Shown one piece after another: positions 8,834-17,807 of a stretch of DNA of 64,000 nt (position 1 is the stretch's first letter; every line of letters starts with the position of its first letter). Both the position numbers and the translations under genes were made by a program. The notes below the pieces were generated by a model. The model made no database searches and had not been told where the DNA came from. It was given only the letters and a program-made list of their open reading frames with translations. The stretch lies in assembly GCF_001421765.1 (NCBI RefSeq), contig NZ_LMLA01000007.1, forward strand, positions 273,510 through 337,509, in the 5' to 3' direction. Source of the DNA: Sphingomonas sp. Leaf32. Its GTDB lineage: Bacteria; Pseudomonadota; Alphaproteobacteria; Sphingomonadales; Sphingomonadaceae.

Positions 8834-8943
8834 TCGTCACCCCGGACGTGTTCCGGGGTCCATCGCGCGGCAATCGGTGCGCTTTGAGGCTCCAACAACA
8901 GCATTTGTGGCATAGTGGACCCCGGAACAGGTCCGGGGTGACG
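8834..8943. repeat. Inverted repeat family B, copy 2
   Basis: Arms GTCACCCCGGACGTGTTCCG and GGACCCCGGAACAGGTCCGG flank a variable centre. It is part of the 442-bp gene-free stretch between queG and the diguanylate cyclase gene (8812-9253). That stretch holds only repeats: this copy, short GAATGTCGATCGG/CGATCGACATTC outer motifs at about 8952 and 8975, repeat C, and another outer motif near 9237. Confidence 0.88.
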
Positions 8944-9041
8944 ATACAGATGGGAATGTCGATCGGTCACCGGACGGATCGACATTCAGACGCCGGTGGG
9001 AGATGTCCACGCGACGACGGCGAAAACCCCCGGAAGTCGAA

Positions 9042-9184
9042 TTTTCGCGCGGAGGCGCGGAGGACTCGCGCACGTGGCTGGTCGCAGGGTCGATTACCGG
9101 TCGGCCCGACATCGTTGCGTCGATGAGGAGAGTGTCGCTTTGCGTCAAGCGCCGTTCTCTGCGTTCTCCGCGCCTCCGCGCGAA
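9042..9184. repeat. Inverted repeat family C, copy 1
   Basis: Arms TTTTCGCGCGGAGGCGCGGA (starting 9042) and CTCCGCGCCTCCGCGCGAA (ending 9184) bracket about 100 bp of non-repeated DNA. The arm sequence is the same type as the larger element at 12980-13223. No gene is seen inside. Confidence 0.75.
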
Positions 9185-9253
9185 CCATCTTCTTTCTTCG
9201 CTTCGCCGCTTCGCACGAACATCGCGCACCGATACATTGAATGTCGACCGGCC

Positions 9254-10726
9254 CTATGCGGCCTGTAGGGCTAGCGCAGCGGGATCGAGCCATTCGATCC
9301 GGTTCCGCCCGGCATGTTTCGCGCGGTACAGCGCCGCGTCCAGCCCGCGCAGCAGCGCCTGTGGCTCCACCGGCCAGCGGTCGAGGTGGCAGGCGCCGAT
9401 GCTGGCGGTCACGCGGATGCCGGTATCCTCCCACGGCACGACGATCGCCGCGATCGCATGGCGCAGCCGTTCGGCGATGGCGGCGCTCGCCTGCGCATCG
9501 GGTGCGTGCAGCGCCAGCGCGAATTCCTCTCCGCCCAGCCGTGCCGACAGGTCGTCGGGGCGGCAGCATTGGGCGATGGTTTCGGCGATGGCGCGCAACA
9601 CCGCATCGCCCGCCGGATGGCCGTGGCGGTCGTTGATCGCCTTGAAATGGTCGAGGTCGAGCCAGAGCAGTGCCAGCCCGCCGCCGGGCGTCGACGGGGC
9701 GTCCAGCCGCCGGTGCAGTCGATGCTCGAACGCGCGGCGGTTGAGCAGGCCGGTCAGTCCGTCATGGTCGGCGGCCTGCTGCAACTGCGCCATCAGATCG
9801 TCGCGCACCGCCATCGCGCTGCTGATCGTCAGGGGCACGAGCGCGAGGAACGCGACCGCGATCCGCACCGAAATGACCATGCGGGGGATCGACAGATCCT
9901 GTCCGATATCGACCATCCCCAGGCCGATGGTAATCATGCACCCGCTGCCGAGCACCATGGTGATGAGCGCGGCGGTCGATACCGAATAGGTCATTGCGCA
10001 CAGCAGCAGCGCCGGCATCGGGAACATGATGCTGCCAGGGCCATCGAACCAGACCGCGAGGGTACAGGAGAATGCCAGCAGGACCAGCGGCCAGACCGGC
10101 TTTACGACAGGCGCGGGCATCGCCGCGCGCCGCTCGCCCCGCCAGGGGGGCCGGACGGTCAGCATGGCCGGCAGGAAGATCAGGTAGTTGGCGATTTCGC
10201 TGGCGGTCCACGTCATCACCGTCTGGGTGGCCGATCCGTGGAACTGCACGACGACCATCGCCGCGCCGACCGACGCGGCGGCGAAGCTGCCGGGCAGCAA
10301 CCCGACCGAAATCCGCATGACCGAATGGACCCGCCGCAGGCGCAGGTCACTGGCCCCGAGTCGGCGGAGCAGCAGCACGGCGACGCTGGTGCCGGACAGA
10401 TTGGCGGCGGCGAACCAGCCGCCCAGTTCCGGCGTCTGGCCAAGAATCAGGTCGGCGAGGATGAACCCCGCCGCCGCGCCGGCCCATCCCGCCGGCCGGT
10501 TGAGATGCGGTGCGCGCAGCATGATCCCGACCAGGATCGCATTGACCGGCCAGAAGGCGACGGAAAAGGCATGGCGGGTGACAAGGCCCAGCGTCGCCCC
10601 GCCGCCGACCACGACGCACACCAGCAGGAAGGCGCGGAGCGCGCCGATTGCGGAAGCGCCGCGATCAGGGCGCGAAACGCGCCATGCGGGGGCGGTGGGC
10701 GCGCCGGATCGAGCGGTGGTCGACAT
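9254..10726 (-). CDS. Diguanylate cyclase with MASE1-like membrane sensor
   Basis: A 490-residue protein that should make cyclic di-GMP. Residues about 25-310 contain about eight hydrophobic segments in a MASE1-like arrangement (AFWPVNAILVGI and WTASEIANYLIFLPA are typical). Residues about 325-485 are a GGDEF domain starting at DHDGLTGLLNRRAF. The active-site motif is GGEEF at about 397-401, so activity is expected, and an RxxD inhibition site (RPDD) lies five residues upstream, so product feedback is likely. The signal sensed by MASE1 is unknown. It is monocistronic. Cyclic di-GMP often controls the switch between motile and attached life, which may be relevant to the flagellar cluster nearby. 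Confidence 0.9.
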   Translation of the reverse strand: MSTTARSGAPTAPAWRVSRPDRGASAIGALRAFLLVCVVVGGGATLGLVTRHAFSVAFWPVNAILVGIMLRAPHLNRPAGWAGAAAGFILADLILGQTPELGGWFAAANLSGTSVAVLLLRRLGASDLRLRRVHSVMRISVGLLPGSFAAASVGAAMVVVQFHGSATQTVMTWTASEIANYLIFLPAMLTVRPPWRGERRAAMPAPVVKPVWPLVLLAFSCTLAVWFDGPGSIMFPMPALLLCAMTYSVSTAALITMVLGSGCMITIGLGMVDIGQDLSIPRMVISVRIAVAFLALVPLTISSAMAVRDDLMAQLQQAADHDGLTGLLNRRAFEHRLHRRLDAPSTPGGGLALLWLDLDHFKAINDRHGHPAGDAVLRAIAETIAQCCRPDDLSARLGGEEFALALHAPDAQASAAIAERLRHAIAAIVVPWEDTGIRVTASIGACHLDRWPVEPQALLRGLDAALYRAKHAGRNRIEWLDPAALALQAA

Positions 10727-10774
10727 GGCCGCAAGGATAGATGGCGATGATGAATAACCGGTAACGCCAAGGTA

Positions 10775-11434
10775 TTACGCCCCGCTCGCCCGTCGTACCG
10801 CCGCCAGTTCGCCATTGTGCTTGCCCTGCACATGCGCCCAGTCGCGGAACTTCCAGTCGCCGCCCCATACCAGCCCCTCGGCCTTCGCCGCCTTGCCCAA
10901 AGCGCGGAAAAAGACATGGGCATCGGGTTCGCGCCAATACCAGCGTTCGTCGACCAGATCGGCGGCCCAGGCGGTGGGCAGGCCATCCGGCGTCTGCGCA
11001 TTGTGGAAGCTGAAGCGGACCTTGCTGCTGCCGGCGCGGAACAGCCGCTGCTGCACCGCGACCGATCGCCAGCCATAGACGAGGACCGGCCGGAACCGTT
11101 CGGCGCGCAGCCGGGCGATCACCGCCGTCACGCGCGGGCGGAACCGGGGGTGGAGGCTGGCGAGCTTGCGTTCCTGCGGCCAGTTGCTGCTGTCGCCGTC
11201 CCAGCGGGCGGGCGCCGCGCGCAGCCGGGCGAGGGTGGTGCCACCGGGATCGACCCGGCCGTCGGGTTCGATCCCGAAACGGTCCTGCGCGGTGCGGATC
11301 GCGGCGATCAGGCGCGGGCCGGCGATGCCGTCGATCCCGCCCGGATCGATGCCGATGCGCAGCAACAGCCATTGGAGTGTGCGTACGTCGTCCGCACGGT
11401 TCGCGCCGCCTTCACCGACCGCCGCGTCGATCAT
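10775..11434 (-). CDS. Peptidoglycan-binding M15 family peptidase
   Basis: A 219-residue protein. The N-terminal 75 residues look like a peptidoglycan-binding repeat unit (VRTLQWLLLRIGIDPGGIDGIAGPRLIAAI pattern). The C-terminal 130 residues resemble an M15 zinc peptidase of the L-Ala-D-Glu endopeptidase/VanY type: YGWRS, then SFHNAQ and AADLVD provide the probable His and Asp zinc ligands, and a C-terminal W-A-H-V-Q provides the second His. No signal peptide is seen, which is reminiscent of phage-type endolysins; it could act after cell lysis or use another exit route. No phage genes are nearby. Confidence 0.7.
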   Translation of the reverse strand: MIDAAVGEGGANRADDVRTLQWLLLRIGIDPGGIDGIAGPRLIAAIRTAQDRFGIEPDGRVDPGGTTLARLRAAPARWDGDSSNWPQERKLASLHPRFRPRVTAVIARLRAERFRPVLVYGWRSVAVQQRLFRAGSSKVRFSFHNAQTPDGLPTAWAADLVDERWYWREPDAHVFFRALGKAAKAEGLVWGGDWKFRDWAHVQGKHNGELAAVRRASGA

Positions 11435-11503
11435 CGCCCATCCTTCCTGTCGTTGCCGGGGGCGGGGACGCTGGCGGGCGAAATCCTACATTGCAAGCGC
11501 GGT

Positions 11504-11845
11504 TCAGCGCGGCCGGGCGCGCGCCGCCGCGATCTGTTCGCGCAGTGCGCGCGTGCGCTGGTCGAGCGCGCCGGTGTTCGCGAAGGCCGGCCCGCCGGCC
11601 CGTGCCTGTCGCGCAAGTCGTTCGACCATCGCGCTTTCGGCCCGCAGGGCGCGCGCTTCCGATCGGCTGAGATCGCCCTGTCGCCGCCCGTTGCGGATCG
11701 ACCGGTTGATATCGCCCAGATCGCGGTCGAACGTGGCGGCGGGCGGGGCCGCCGTCTCGCGCACGGCGGAACGGCCCCCGTCCCAGATTTGCGCGCCGGC
11801 CGGCGTGGCCAGCGAGAGGAACAGGATCGGCAGCATCGCACGCAT
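11504..11845 (-). CDS. Small periplasmic protein, helical
   Basis: A 113-residue protein with a signal peptide (hydrophobic core LPILFLSLA, probable cut after A-G-A). The mature part has a short aromatic, glycine-rich start followed by long, charged, Arg/Ala/Glu-rich helices that could form a coiled coil. A GGGAG ribosome-binding site is 7 bases from the ATG at 11845, better than the ATG at 11851. Function unknown. Confidence 0.6.
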   Translation of the reverse strand: MRAMLPILFLSLATPAGAQIWDGGRSAVRETAAPPAATFDRDLGDINRSIRNGRRQGDLSRSEARALRAESAMVERLARQARAGGPAFANTGALDQRTRALREQIAAARARPR

Positions 11846-11943
11846 CGGCATTCTCCCGTGGGGGCGGGTGCATCCTATCGTCGTGCGATCGCCTGCGCCA
11901 TCCGGCTTTTCCTGTCGCGCGGCTTGGGGTAACGCCAGCCCCC

Positions 11944-12969
11944 ATGATCCGTCCCGCGCTGTCCATCGTCGTCCCCTGTTATAACGAGGCCGCGTGCCTC
12001 GACGTGCTGCACACCCGCATTTCGGCGGCGGCGCGCGCGGTGGTCGGCGACGATCACGAGATCGTGCTGGTGAACGACGGGTCGCGGGACCAGAGCTGGG
12101 CGGTGATGGAGCGGCTGGCGGCGGCCGACCCCCGGCTGGTCGCGATCAACCTGTCGCGCAACCATGGGCATCAGCTGGCGCTGACCGCCGGACTCGACCT
12201 GTGCGCGGGGACACGCATCCTCATCATTGATGCCGATCTGCAGGACCCGCCCGAATTGCTGGGCGACATGATCGCCGTGATGGAGGCCGAGAGCGCCGAT
12301 GTCGTCTATGCCGTGCGGCGCAAGCGCGAGGGCGAGACCTTCTTCAAGAAGCTGACCGCCGCTGCCTTCTATCGCGTGCTCGACCGGGTGACCGATACGC
12401 CGATCCCGCTCGACACCGGCGATTTCCGGCTGATGAGCAGGCGGGCGCTCGACGCGCTATTGTCGCTGCCCGAACAGGCGCGCTTCATTCGCGGCATGGT
12501 GGCGTGGGTCGGGTTCCGGCAGGTGCCGTTTCCTTATGACCGCGACGAGCGGCTGGCGGGCGAGAGCAAATATCCGCTGGGCAAGATGATCCGCTTCGCG
12601 CTCGACGCGGTGACTGGTTTCTCCACCGCGCCGCTGCGCCTCGCCAGCCATATGGGGCTGGTGCTTACGGGTCTGTCGCTGCTGCTGTTCGCTTATATCG
12701 CGATCGGATGGATTTCGGGCAGCGCGGTGCAGGGGTGGACGTCGACGATGCTGGTCGTCGTGTTCCTGGGCGCCGTGCAGATGTTCGTGCTGGGGATGAT
12801 TGGAGAATATCTCGGGCGGCTCTACGTCGAATCGAAGCGGCGGCCGCTGTATCTGGTCGCCGACGTCGCCGGGCCGGTGAAGGGGCGGGCGAGCCTTGGC
12901 TATCGCGCTGGGGACCGGGGGGACGTGACGGTGTCGCCGATCCTGCCGGAATTGCCCGAACAGCAGTAG
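11944..12969 (+). CDS. GT2 glycosyltransferase, GtrB/DPM1-like
   Basis: A 341-residue membrane-anchored family 2 glycosyltransferase. The N-terminal GT-A domain begins SIVVPCYNEA, has VNDGSRDQS, the metal-binding DADLQDP, and the acceptor-side LDTGDFRLM; these are typical of polyprenyl-phosphate glycosyltransferases such as GtrB and ArnC. Two membrane segments near residues 235-258 and 270-295 follow, ending with MIGEYLGRLYVESKRRP, which is conserved in this group. It should transfer a sugar from a nucleotide donor to polyprenyl phosphate at the cytoplasmic face. GtrA-like and GT-C-like genes at 4.0 and 2.1-4.0 kb could complete such a system. Confidence 0.87.
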   Translation: MIRPALSIVVPCYNEAACLDVLHTRISAAARAVVGDDHEIVLVNDGSRDQSWAVMERLAAADPRLVAINLSRNHGHQLALTAGLDLCAGTRILIIDADLQDPPELLGDMIAVMEAESADVVYAVRRKREGETFFKKLTAAAFYRVLDRVTDTPIPLDTGDFRLMSRRALDALLSLPEQARFIRGMVAWVGFRQVPFPYDRDERLAGESKYPLGKMIRFALDAVTGFSTAPLRLASHMGLVLTGLSLLLFAYIAIGWISGSAVQGWTSTMLVVVFLGAVQMFVLGMIGEYLGRLYVESKRRPLYLVADVAGPVKGRASLGYRAGDRGDVTVSPILPELPEQQ

Positions 12970-12979
12970 ACAGAGTCGG

Positions 12980-13223
12980 TTTCACGCGAAGGCGCGGAGA
13001 CGCGAAGAGAAGAAGGTAGATTTCGCGCAGAGACGCGGAGGCGCAGGGAGGTTTCGCGCTGGGTGAGCGCGCGCGACCAGGAGGCGCCATCTTTCGCTGC
13101 AACGAAGATCAAGGCCGCTGTCGCGGCAGAAACCTGTCCGCGGCCGCAACCTCTCTGCGCCTCCGCGTCTCTGCGCGAACCCATTTCTCCTACTCTTCGC
13201 GTCTCCGCGCCTTCGCGTGAAAA
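12980..13223. repeat. Inverted repeat family C, copy 2 (large palindrome)
   Basis: A palindrome of about 244 bp. The left arm of about 70 bp (TTTCACGCGAAGGCGCGGAG, then CGCAGAGACGCGGAGGCGCA) is matched by a nearly perfect reverse complement of the same length on the right (GCGCCTCCGCGTCTCTGCGC, then CTCCGCGCCTTCGCGTGAAA). The centre of about 95 bp is unique. It lies between the convergent GT2 and ribbon-helix-helix genes. It does not encode a protein I recognise. Confidence 0.85.
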
Positions 13224-13227
13224 CGAC

Positions 13228-13479
13228 TTACCGCCCGCCGACCTCGCCCAGCAACCACGACCGGATCGCACTCGCCAGGTTCGGCGGATCGTCGCTTTCG
13301 ATCCGCACCGCGTCGATCGCCGCGACCAGCGCCGACAGCGGCAGCGACCGCCTAGCCGCCGCGTCCTCCAGCGCCGTCCAGAAGCCGGGTTCTAGGCTGA
13401 TCGAGGTCGCGTGGCCGGCGATGGTGATCGATCGCTTCACCGGCCCGCGAAATCCGCCGGGCGGGGCGGCGGGCTTCAT
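13228..13479 (-). CDS. Ribbon-helix-helix domain protein
   Basis: An 83-residue protein. [16 protein letters not shown] strand is followed by [26 protein letters not shown], the strand-helix-helix pattern of the RHH_4 family of small DNA-binding or structural proteins. A short proline-rich leader precedes it. Its ATG overlaps the cobT stop (ATGA), so it is translated with cobT. It may be a regulator of an unidentified target; a direct role in cobalamin synthesis is not known. Confidence 0.75.
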   Translation of the reverse strand: MKPAAPPGGFRGPVKRSITIAGHATSISLEPGFWTALEDAAARRSLPLSALVAAIDAVRIESDDPPNLASAIRSWLLGEVGGR

Positions 13480-15305
13480 TCGGTGTCGAACAGCGACGCC
13501 AGCTGCTCGATCATCGTGCCGGCGAGCTGTTCGGCATCCATGATCGTCACCGCGCGCCCGTACCAGCGGGTCACGTCATGGCCGATGCCGATCGCGACCA
13601 GTTCGACCGGCGACTTGCTCTCGATCCACGCGATCACCTGTCGCAGATGCCGTTCCAGATAGCTGCCCGAATTGACTGATAGCGTGGAGTCGTCGACCGG
13701 CGCGCCGTCGGAAATGACCATCAGCACCTTTCGATCCTCGGGCCGCGCGATCAGCCGGCCATGCGCCCACAACAGTGCCTCGCCGTCGATATTCTCCTTC
13801 AGCAACCCTTCGCGCATCATCAGCCCGAGCGACTTCTTCGCGCGGCGCCACGGTTCGTCGGCCTGCTTGTAGACGATGTGGCGGATGTCGTTCAGGCGGC
13901 CGGGCTGGGGCGGGCGACCGGCGGCCAGCCACGATTCGCGGGCCTGCCCGCCCTTCCATGCGCGGGTGGTGAAGCCGAGAATCTCGACCTTCACGCCGAC
14001 GCGTTCCAGCGTGCGGGCGAGGATGTCGGCGCTGATCGCGGCGATGCCGATCGGGCGGCCGCGCATCGACCCCGAATTGTCGATCAGCAGCGTGACGACG
14101 GTGTCGCGAAACTCGGTATCGCGCTCGATCTTGTAGCTCAGTGACTGTGCCGGGTTGATGACAACCCGCGCCAGCCGGGCGGCGTCGAGCAGTCCCTCTT
14201 CCTGATCGAAGTCCCAGGATCGCGACTGTTGCGCCATCAGCCGGCGTTGCAGCCGGTTGGCGAGCTTCGTCACCACCCCCTGCAACTGCACGAGCTGCTG
14301 GTCGAGATAGGCGCGCAGCCGTTCCAGTTCGTCCGCGTCGCACAGCTCGGTCGCGGCGATCACCTCGTCATATTTGGTGGTGAAGGCGCGATAGTCGAAC
14401 TGGGCGTTCAGGTCGGCAAAGGGGCGGTTGGGGCGGACCGGCATCATGCCGCCTTCATCCTCGCCATCGGCCATGTCGTCGCCTTCGGCGTCGACATCCT
14501 CCGACATGTCGTCGGACCGGGCATCGGCCTGGTCGTCGCTGCGGTCCTCGCCGCGTGCCTCGACCTGGCCGTCGCCGCCCTGCTGCTCGCCCTCGTCCTC
14601 GCCGTCGTCCTGTGGGGTTTCCTCGTCCTCGCCCTCCGCATCGTCGCCGCCGTCATCGGCCTGTTCCGGCTCGACCTCGCCCTCGACCAGTTCGAGATCG
14701 GTGAGGATGCGGGTGATGCCGCGCCCGAACGCCACCTGATCGTCGACCAGCGCGGCGAGGCCGTCGAGCTGCGTGCCGGCGCGCTCCTCGATCCAGTCGG
14801 AGACCAGCGCCATGGCGGGGATGGCGGCGGCGGGCGGCATCCGCCCGGTCAGCCGTTCGCGCACCATCAGCTGCACGGCGGTCGACAACGGCACCTCGGC
14901 CCGCGTCCGCGCCCGCGTGATCGGGTCGGACCGCATCCGCATCGCCAGCGCATGGTCGAGATTGTCGGCGATCCCGTCATAGCCCGCCGATCCGACCGCA
15001 TCGACCCGCGCCTGTTCGACCGCATCGAACACCGCGCGCGCCACCGCATCGCCCGGTGCCGCGCGGGCGTGAAGCGCGGTGTCGTGGTAGCGCATCTTGA
15101 GCGCGAACCCGTCGGCCAGCCCGCGCGCCTCCGCCACCTGATCGGCGGGGAGCGCGCGGGCGGGCATCGGCACCTTGATATGCTTGCCCGATGCGACCGG
15201 CGCGTCGGCGGTGAAGCCCAGCTCCACCTCCGGCTCCTCCGCGATTGCGCGCGATGTGCCGCGCAGGACGTCGCGAAACCGGTCGAGTGGGGATTCCTGT
15301 GCCAT
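13476..15305 (-). CDS. cobT: Aerobic cobaltochelatase subunit CobT
   Basis: A 609-residue protein; CobT forms the ring-shaped chaperone partner of CobS in the cobalt chelatase. The order is a helical N-terminal region, a very acidic linker (about residues 225-290, rich in Glu, Asp, Gly and Gln), and a C-terminal von Willebrand A-like domain with a MIDAS motif DNSGSM near residue 408, then [12 protein letters not shown]. The length fits the family. The ATG at 15305 is chosen because [10 protein letters not shown] matches the usual N-terminus, while the frame continues upstream without conservation. It is divergent from the flagellar operon and followed by an overlapping ribbon-helix-helix gene. 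Confidence 0.92.
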   Translation of the reverse strand: MAQESPLDRFRDVLRGTSRAIAEEPEVELGFTADAPVASGKHIKVPMPARALPADQVAEARGLADGFALKMRYHDTALHARAAPGDAVARAVFDAVEQARVDAVGSAGYDGIADNLDHALAMRMRSDPITRARTRAEVPLSTAVQLMVRERLTGRMPPAAAIPAMALVSDWIEERAGTQLDGLAALVDDQVAFGRGITRILTDLELVEGEVEPEQADDGGDDAEGEDEETPQDDGEDEGEQQGGDGQVEARGEDRSDDQADARSDDMSEDVDAEGDDMADGEDEGGMMPVRPNRPFADLNAQFDYRAFTTKYDEVIAATELCDADELERLRAYLDQQLVQLQGVVTKLANRLQRRLMAQQSRSWDFDQEEGLLDAARLARVVINPAQSLSYKIERDTEFRDTVVTLLIDNSGSMRGRPIGIAAISADILARTLERVGVKVEILGFTTRAWKGGQARESWLAAGRPPQPGRLNDIRHIVYKQADEPWRRAKKSLGLMMREGLLKENIDGEALLWAHGRLIARPEDRKVLMVISDGAPVDDSTLSVNSGSYLERHLRQVIAWIESKSPVELVAIGIGHDVTRWYGRAVTIMDAEQLAGTMIEQLASLFDTE

Positions 15306-15511
15306 GGCGACTGCTTTGGGGATTGGCCGGAGCAAGGGCAAGGGGGTGGTGCGGCCCGTTCGGGCAAAGCCGGCGGGTTGCGGGGCGCAAGCACACACCT
15401 CTCCAAAACGGATACGATCCTGCGGAACCACCACCAAACCCAACCGGACCGTCGTTGAAGCCGCCCGTCGGCCCGCTCTACGCCAGGGCCAAGGACCGAG
15501 CGGGGGCTGGT

Positions 15512-16153
15512 GTGACCGATTTGATGGAAAGTGCCATGGCGATCCTGCGCCTGTCGTCGTCGCGACTGGCGCAGGTGTCGCAGAATGTCGGCAATGTGTC
15601 GACGCCGGGATACAAGCGCGGTGTCGCCTATCGCGCGCTGCAGGCGGCGCTGGATGCCGATGGCGTGGCGTCGACATGGCACGACCGGACGCAGGGCAAG
15701 CTGCAGGCGACCGGCGCGCCGCTCGACCTCGCGATCGAGGGCGAAGGCGCGTTCGAGCTGCGCGATGGTGAGCAGATGGTCGCGGCGCGCAGCGGCCAGT
15801 TCCACCGGCTGGACGATGGCCGACTGGCCGATGGGCGCGGGCGGATCGTACAGGATCTGGGCGGCGGCGACGTCGTGTTGCCGCGGGGCACTGTGACGAT
15901 CCTGCCCGACGGCACCATATTGGACGGACAGCGCCCGGTCGCGCGAATCGCGCTGCGGTCGGACAGCGGCGGCGAGGCGGAAGGCGCGATGCTGCGGCAG
16001 GGCATGGTCGAGGCGTCGAACGTGGCGCTGGGCGACGAGATGCTGGCGATGATGACCGCGATGCGCGAGGCGGAGGGCGGCGCGCGGCTGGTGCAGGTCT
16101 ATGACGAACTGATGGGCCGCGCGCTCACCACGCTGGGGCAGGGCGGGCGATGA
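15512..16153 (+). CDS. flgF: Flagellar proximal rod protein FlgF
   Basis: A 213-residue rod protein. The N-terminal helix carries the rod/hook family motif [17 protein letters not shown], the centre has [12 protein letters not shown], and the C-terminal helix reads [16 protein letters not shown]. It is shorter than typical FlgF (about 250) and is named by its position before flgG. Start: GTG 15512, with ATG 15524 as alternative. It overlaps flgG by ATGA. It is the first gene of the plus-strand flagellar operon; the 206 bp upstream, shared with divergent cobT, contain no sigma-28 or sigma-54 promoter I can call with confidence. Confidence 0.82.
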   Translation: MTDLMESAMAILRLSSSRLAQVSQNVGNVSTPGYKRGVAYRALQAALDADGVASTWHDRTQGKLQATGAPLDLAIEGEGAFELRDGEQMVAARSGQFHRLDDGRLADGRGRIVQDLGGGDVVLPRGTVTILPDGTILDGQRPVARIALRSDSGGEAEGAMLRQGMVEASNVALGDEMLAMMTAMREAEGGARLVQVYDELMGRALTTLGQGGR

Positions 16154-16908
16154 GCGACGCGTTCAGTATCGGCGCGCTGGCGATGCGCACTCAGCAACAG
16201 GCGCTCGAAGCGCTGGCCAACAACATCGCCAATGTGAACACGGCCGGGTTCAAGCGGGCGCGGGTGCGCTTCGCCGACCTGTCGGCCAATGTCCCGACCG
16301 TGACCGGCCCGGCGACCGCCACGGCCGATGCCGGGGTCCGGTTCGACACGCAGCTTACCATCGACCAGCAGGGCGAGGTGCAGCGGACCGGACGGCCGCT
16401 CGACGTAGCGATCGAGGGGGCGGGCTTCATCGAACTGATGGGACCGGGCGGGCAGACGTTGCTGTGGCGCGGCGGCACGATGAAGGTCGATGCCGATGGG
16501 TTGCTGGCGAGCGATGGCGGCCTGCCGCTGCGCGCGGCGGTGACGATCCCGGCGGATGCGAGCGACGTGCGGATCGCGCGCGACGGCATCGTGCGCGCGA
16601 TGCTGGGCGATGGCACCGAAGCGGTCGAATTGGGCCGGATCGAGCTGGTCCGCTGTGACGACCCTGACACGCTGGTCCGGCTGGACGGCGGGGTGTACCG
16701 GATGACCGACGATGCGCGCGGCGTGGCGGTCGATCCGGGCGAGGATGGCGCCGGGCTGCTGGTGCAGGGCGCGGTCGAACGGTCGAACGTGCAGCTGACC
16801 GACGAGATGGTGCAGCTGATGCTGGTGCAGCGCGCCTATGCCGCCAATGCCCAGATCGTGCAGGCGGCCGACCAGTTGATGGGCATCGTCAACGGGTTGC
16901 GGCGATGA
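16150..16908 (+). CDS. flgG: Flagellar distal rod protein FlgG
   Basis: A 252-residue rod protein. The start ALEALANNIANVNTAGFKRA is the conserved rod/hook N-terminal motif, DVAIEGAGFIEL is the central signature, and the C-terminus ERSNVQLTDEMVQLMLVQRA plus ADQLMG matches FlgG. It should form the distal rod that crosses the periplasm inside the P and L rings. The length is close to the family norm. Genes on both sides overlap by four bases, showing tight coupling. Confidence 0.88.
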   Translation: MSDAFSIGALAMRTQQQALEALANNIANVNTAGFKRARVRFADLSANVPTVTGPATATADAGVRFDTQLTIDQQGEVQRTGRPLDVAIEGAGFIELMGPGGQTLLWRGGTMKVDADGLLASDGGLPLRAAVTIPADASDVRIARDGIVRAMLGDGTEAVELGRIELVRCDDPDTLVRLDGGVYRMTDDARGVAVDPGEDGAGLLVQGAVERSNVQLTDEMVQLMLVQRAYAANAQIVQAADQLMGIVNGLRR

Positions 16909-17807
16909 TCGGCGTGGCGATGCTGCTGGCGACGGCGATGGCGGGGCTGCCGTGCATGGCGTCGCGCACTCCGCTGGCCATCGGCGAGCCGGTGCAGGCG
17001 CGGGCGTTGCAGCCGGTTGACTGCACCGCCGCGCGACTTCCGGCGCTGCGCTACGACCGGAAATCCGGGCTGGTGCTGGCGGCCGAACCGATCGCCGCCG
17101 GCGTGTCGCTCGGGCGGTTGCGTCTTGATCCGCGCACGGCGGTCGCGCGTGGTGAGACGTTATTCCTGCGCTCGGCGATCGGTCCGGCCACGATCGAACG
17201 ACGGGTGGCGGTGGTGCAGGGCGGCCGTTCGGGCGAGCGGCTGTTCGTGCGCGATGCGGGCGGTCAGGTGTTCGCCGCCGCGCTGGTGCTGGGGCAGGAC
17301 CTGTTCCACGACGGCAACTGGCCGGCGCTCGCCACCGACCGCCGGGCCAGCGCGCGCGGCGACGTGCTGACCATCGTCGTCCATCAGGTCGCCGAATCGT
17401 CGAACGTGACCCAGCGCGCACGCCGCCGCGCGACCGATACCGGCGGCAGCGTCCGCCTCGGCGACGTGGACGAGGATGCCGGCATCCGCCTGGGCGGCGG
17501 TTTTTCGGGGCGGGGTGAGGTGCGGCGATCGGAACGGCTGCTGACCAGCCTGACCGTCACGATCGACGACATCCTGCCCAATGGCGACCTGCTGGTGCTG
17601 GGGCGGCAACAGGTGCGGGTGAATGGCGAGCGGACCGACATTGCGGTGCGCGGACGGGTGCGTCCGGCGGACATCGCCAGCGACAACAGCGTGTTGTCCA
17701 GCCGCATCGCCGGGGCCGAGATCGATTATGCCGGCAAGGGTTTCGTGACGCGGGGCAGCGGCCCCGGTCTGGTCGACCGGCTGTTCGGCCTGCTGGGACT
17801 GGGCTGA
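16905..17807 (+). CDS. FlgA-FlgH fusion: P-ring chaperone domain joined to L-ring protein
   Basis: A 300-residue exported protein with two parts. Residues 1-20 are a signal peptide. Residues about 45-125 look like the C-terminal SAF-type domain of FlgA, the periplasmic chaperone for P-ring assembly (EPIAAGVSLGRLRL, VARGETLFL, then GERLFVRDAGGQVFAA). Residues about 130-300 are FlgH, the L-ring protein (LFHDGNWPALATDRRASARGD, LTVTIDDILPNGDLLVLG, IASDNSVLSSRIAGAEIDY). A normal FlgH is a lipoprotein with its acylated cysteine directly before this domain. Here the FlgH part is internal, and the only early cysteine (residue 17, in GLPC) is a poor lipobox. No separate flgA or flgH is present in the window. 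Confidence 0.8.
   Translation: MIGVAMLLATAMAGLPCMASRTPLAIGEPVQARALQPVDCTAARLPALRYDRKSGLVLAAEPIAAGVSLGRLRLDPRTAVARGETLFLRSAIGPATIERRVAVVQGGRSGERLFVRDAGGQVFAAALVLGQDLFHDGNWPALATDRRASARGDVLTIVVHQVAESSNVTQRARRRATDTGGSVRLGDVDEDAGIRLGGGFSGRGEVRRSERLLTSLTVTIDDILPNGDLLVLGRQQVRVNGERTDIAVRGRVRPADIASDNSVLSSRIAGAEIDYAGKGFVTRGSGPGLVDRLFGLLGLG

Noticed and set aside
10775..11434. The M15 peptidase as part of a prophage lysis cassette.
   Set aside because: No holin, spanin, integrase or structural phage gene is nearby; neighbours are ordinary chromosomal genes.
15306..15511. Sigma-54 or sigma-28 promoter ahead of flgF.
   Set aside because: Only weak partial matches to GG-N10-GC or GCCGATAA-type motifs; nothing better than background in this GC-rich stretch.
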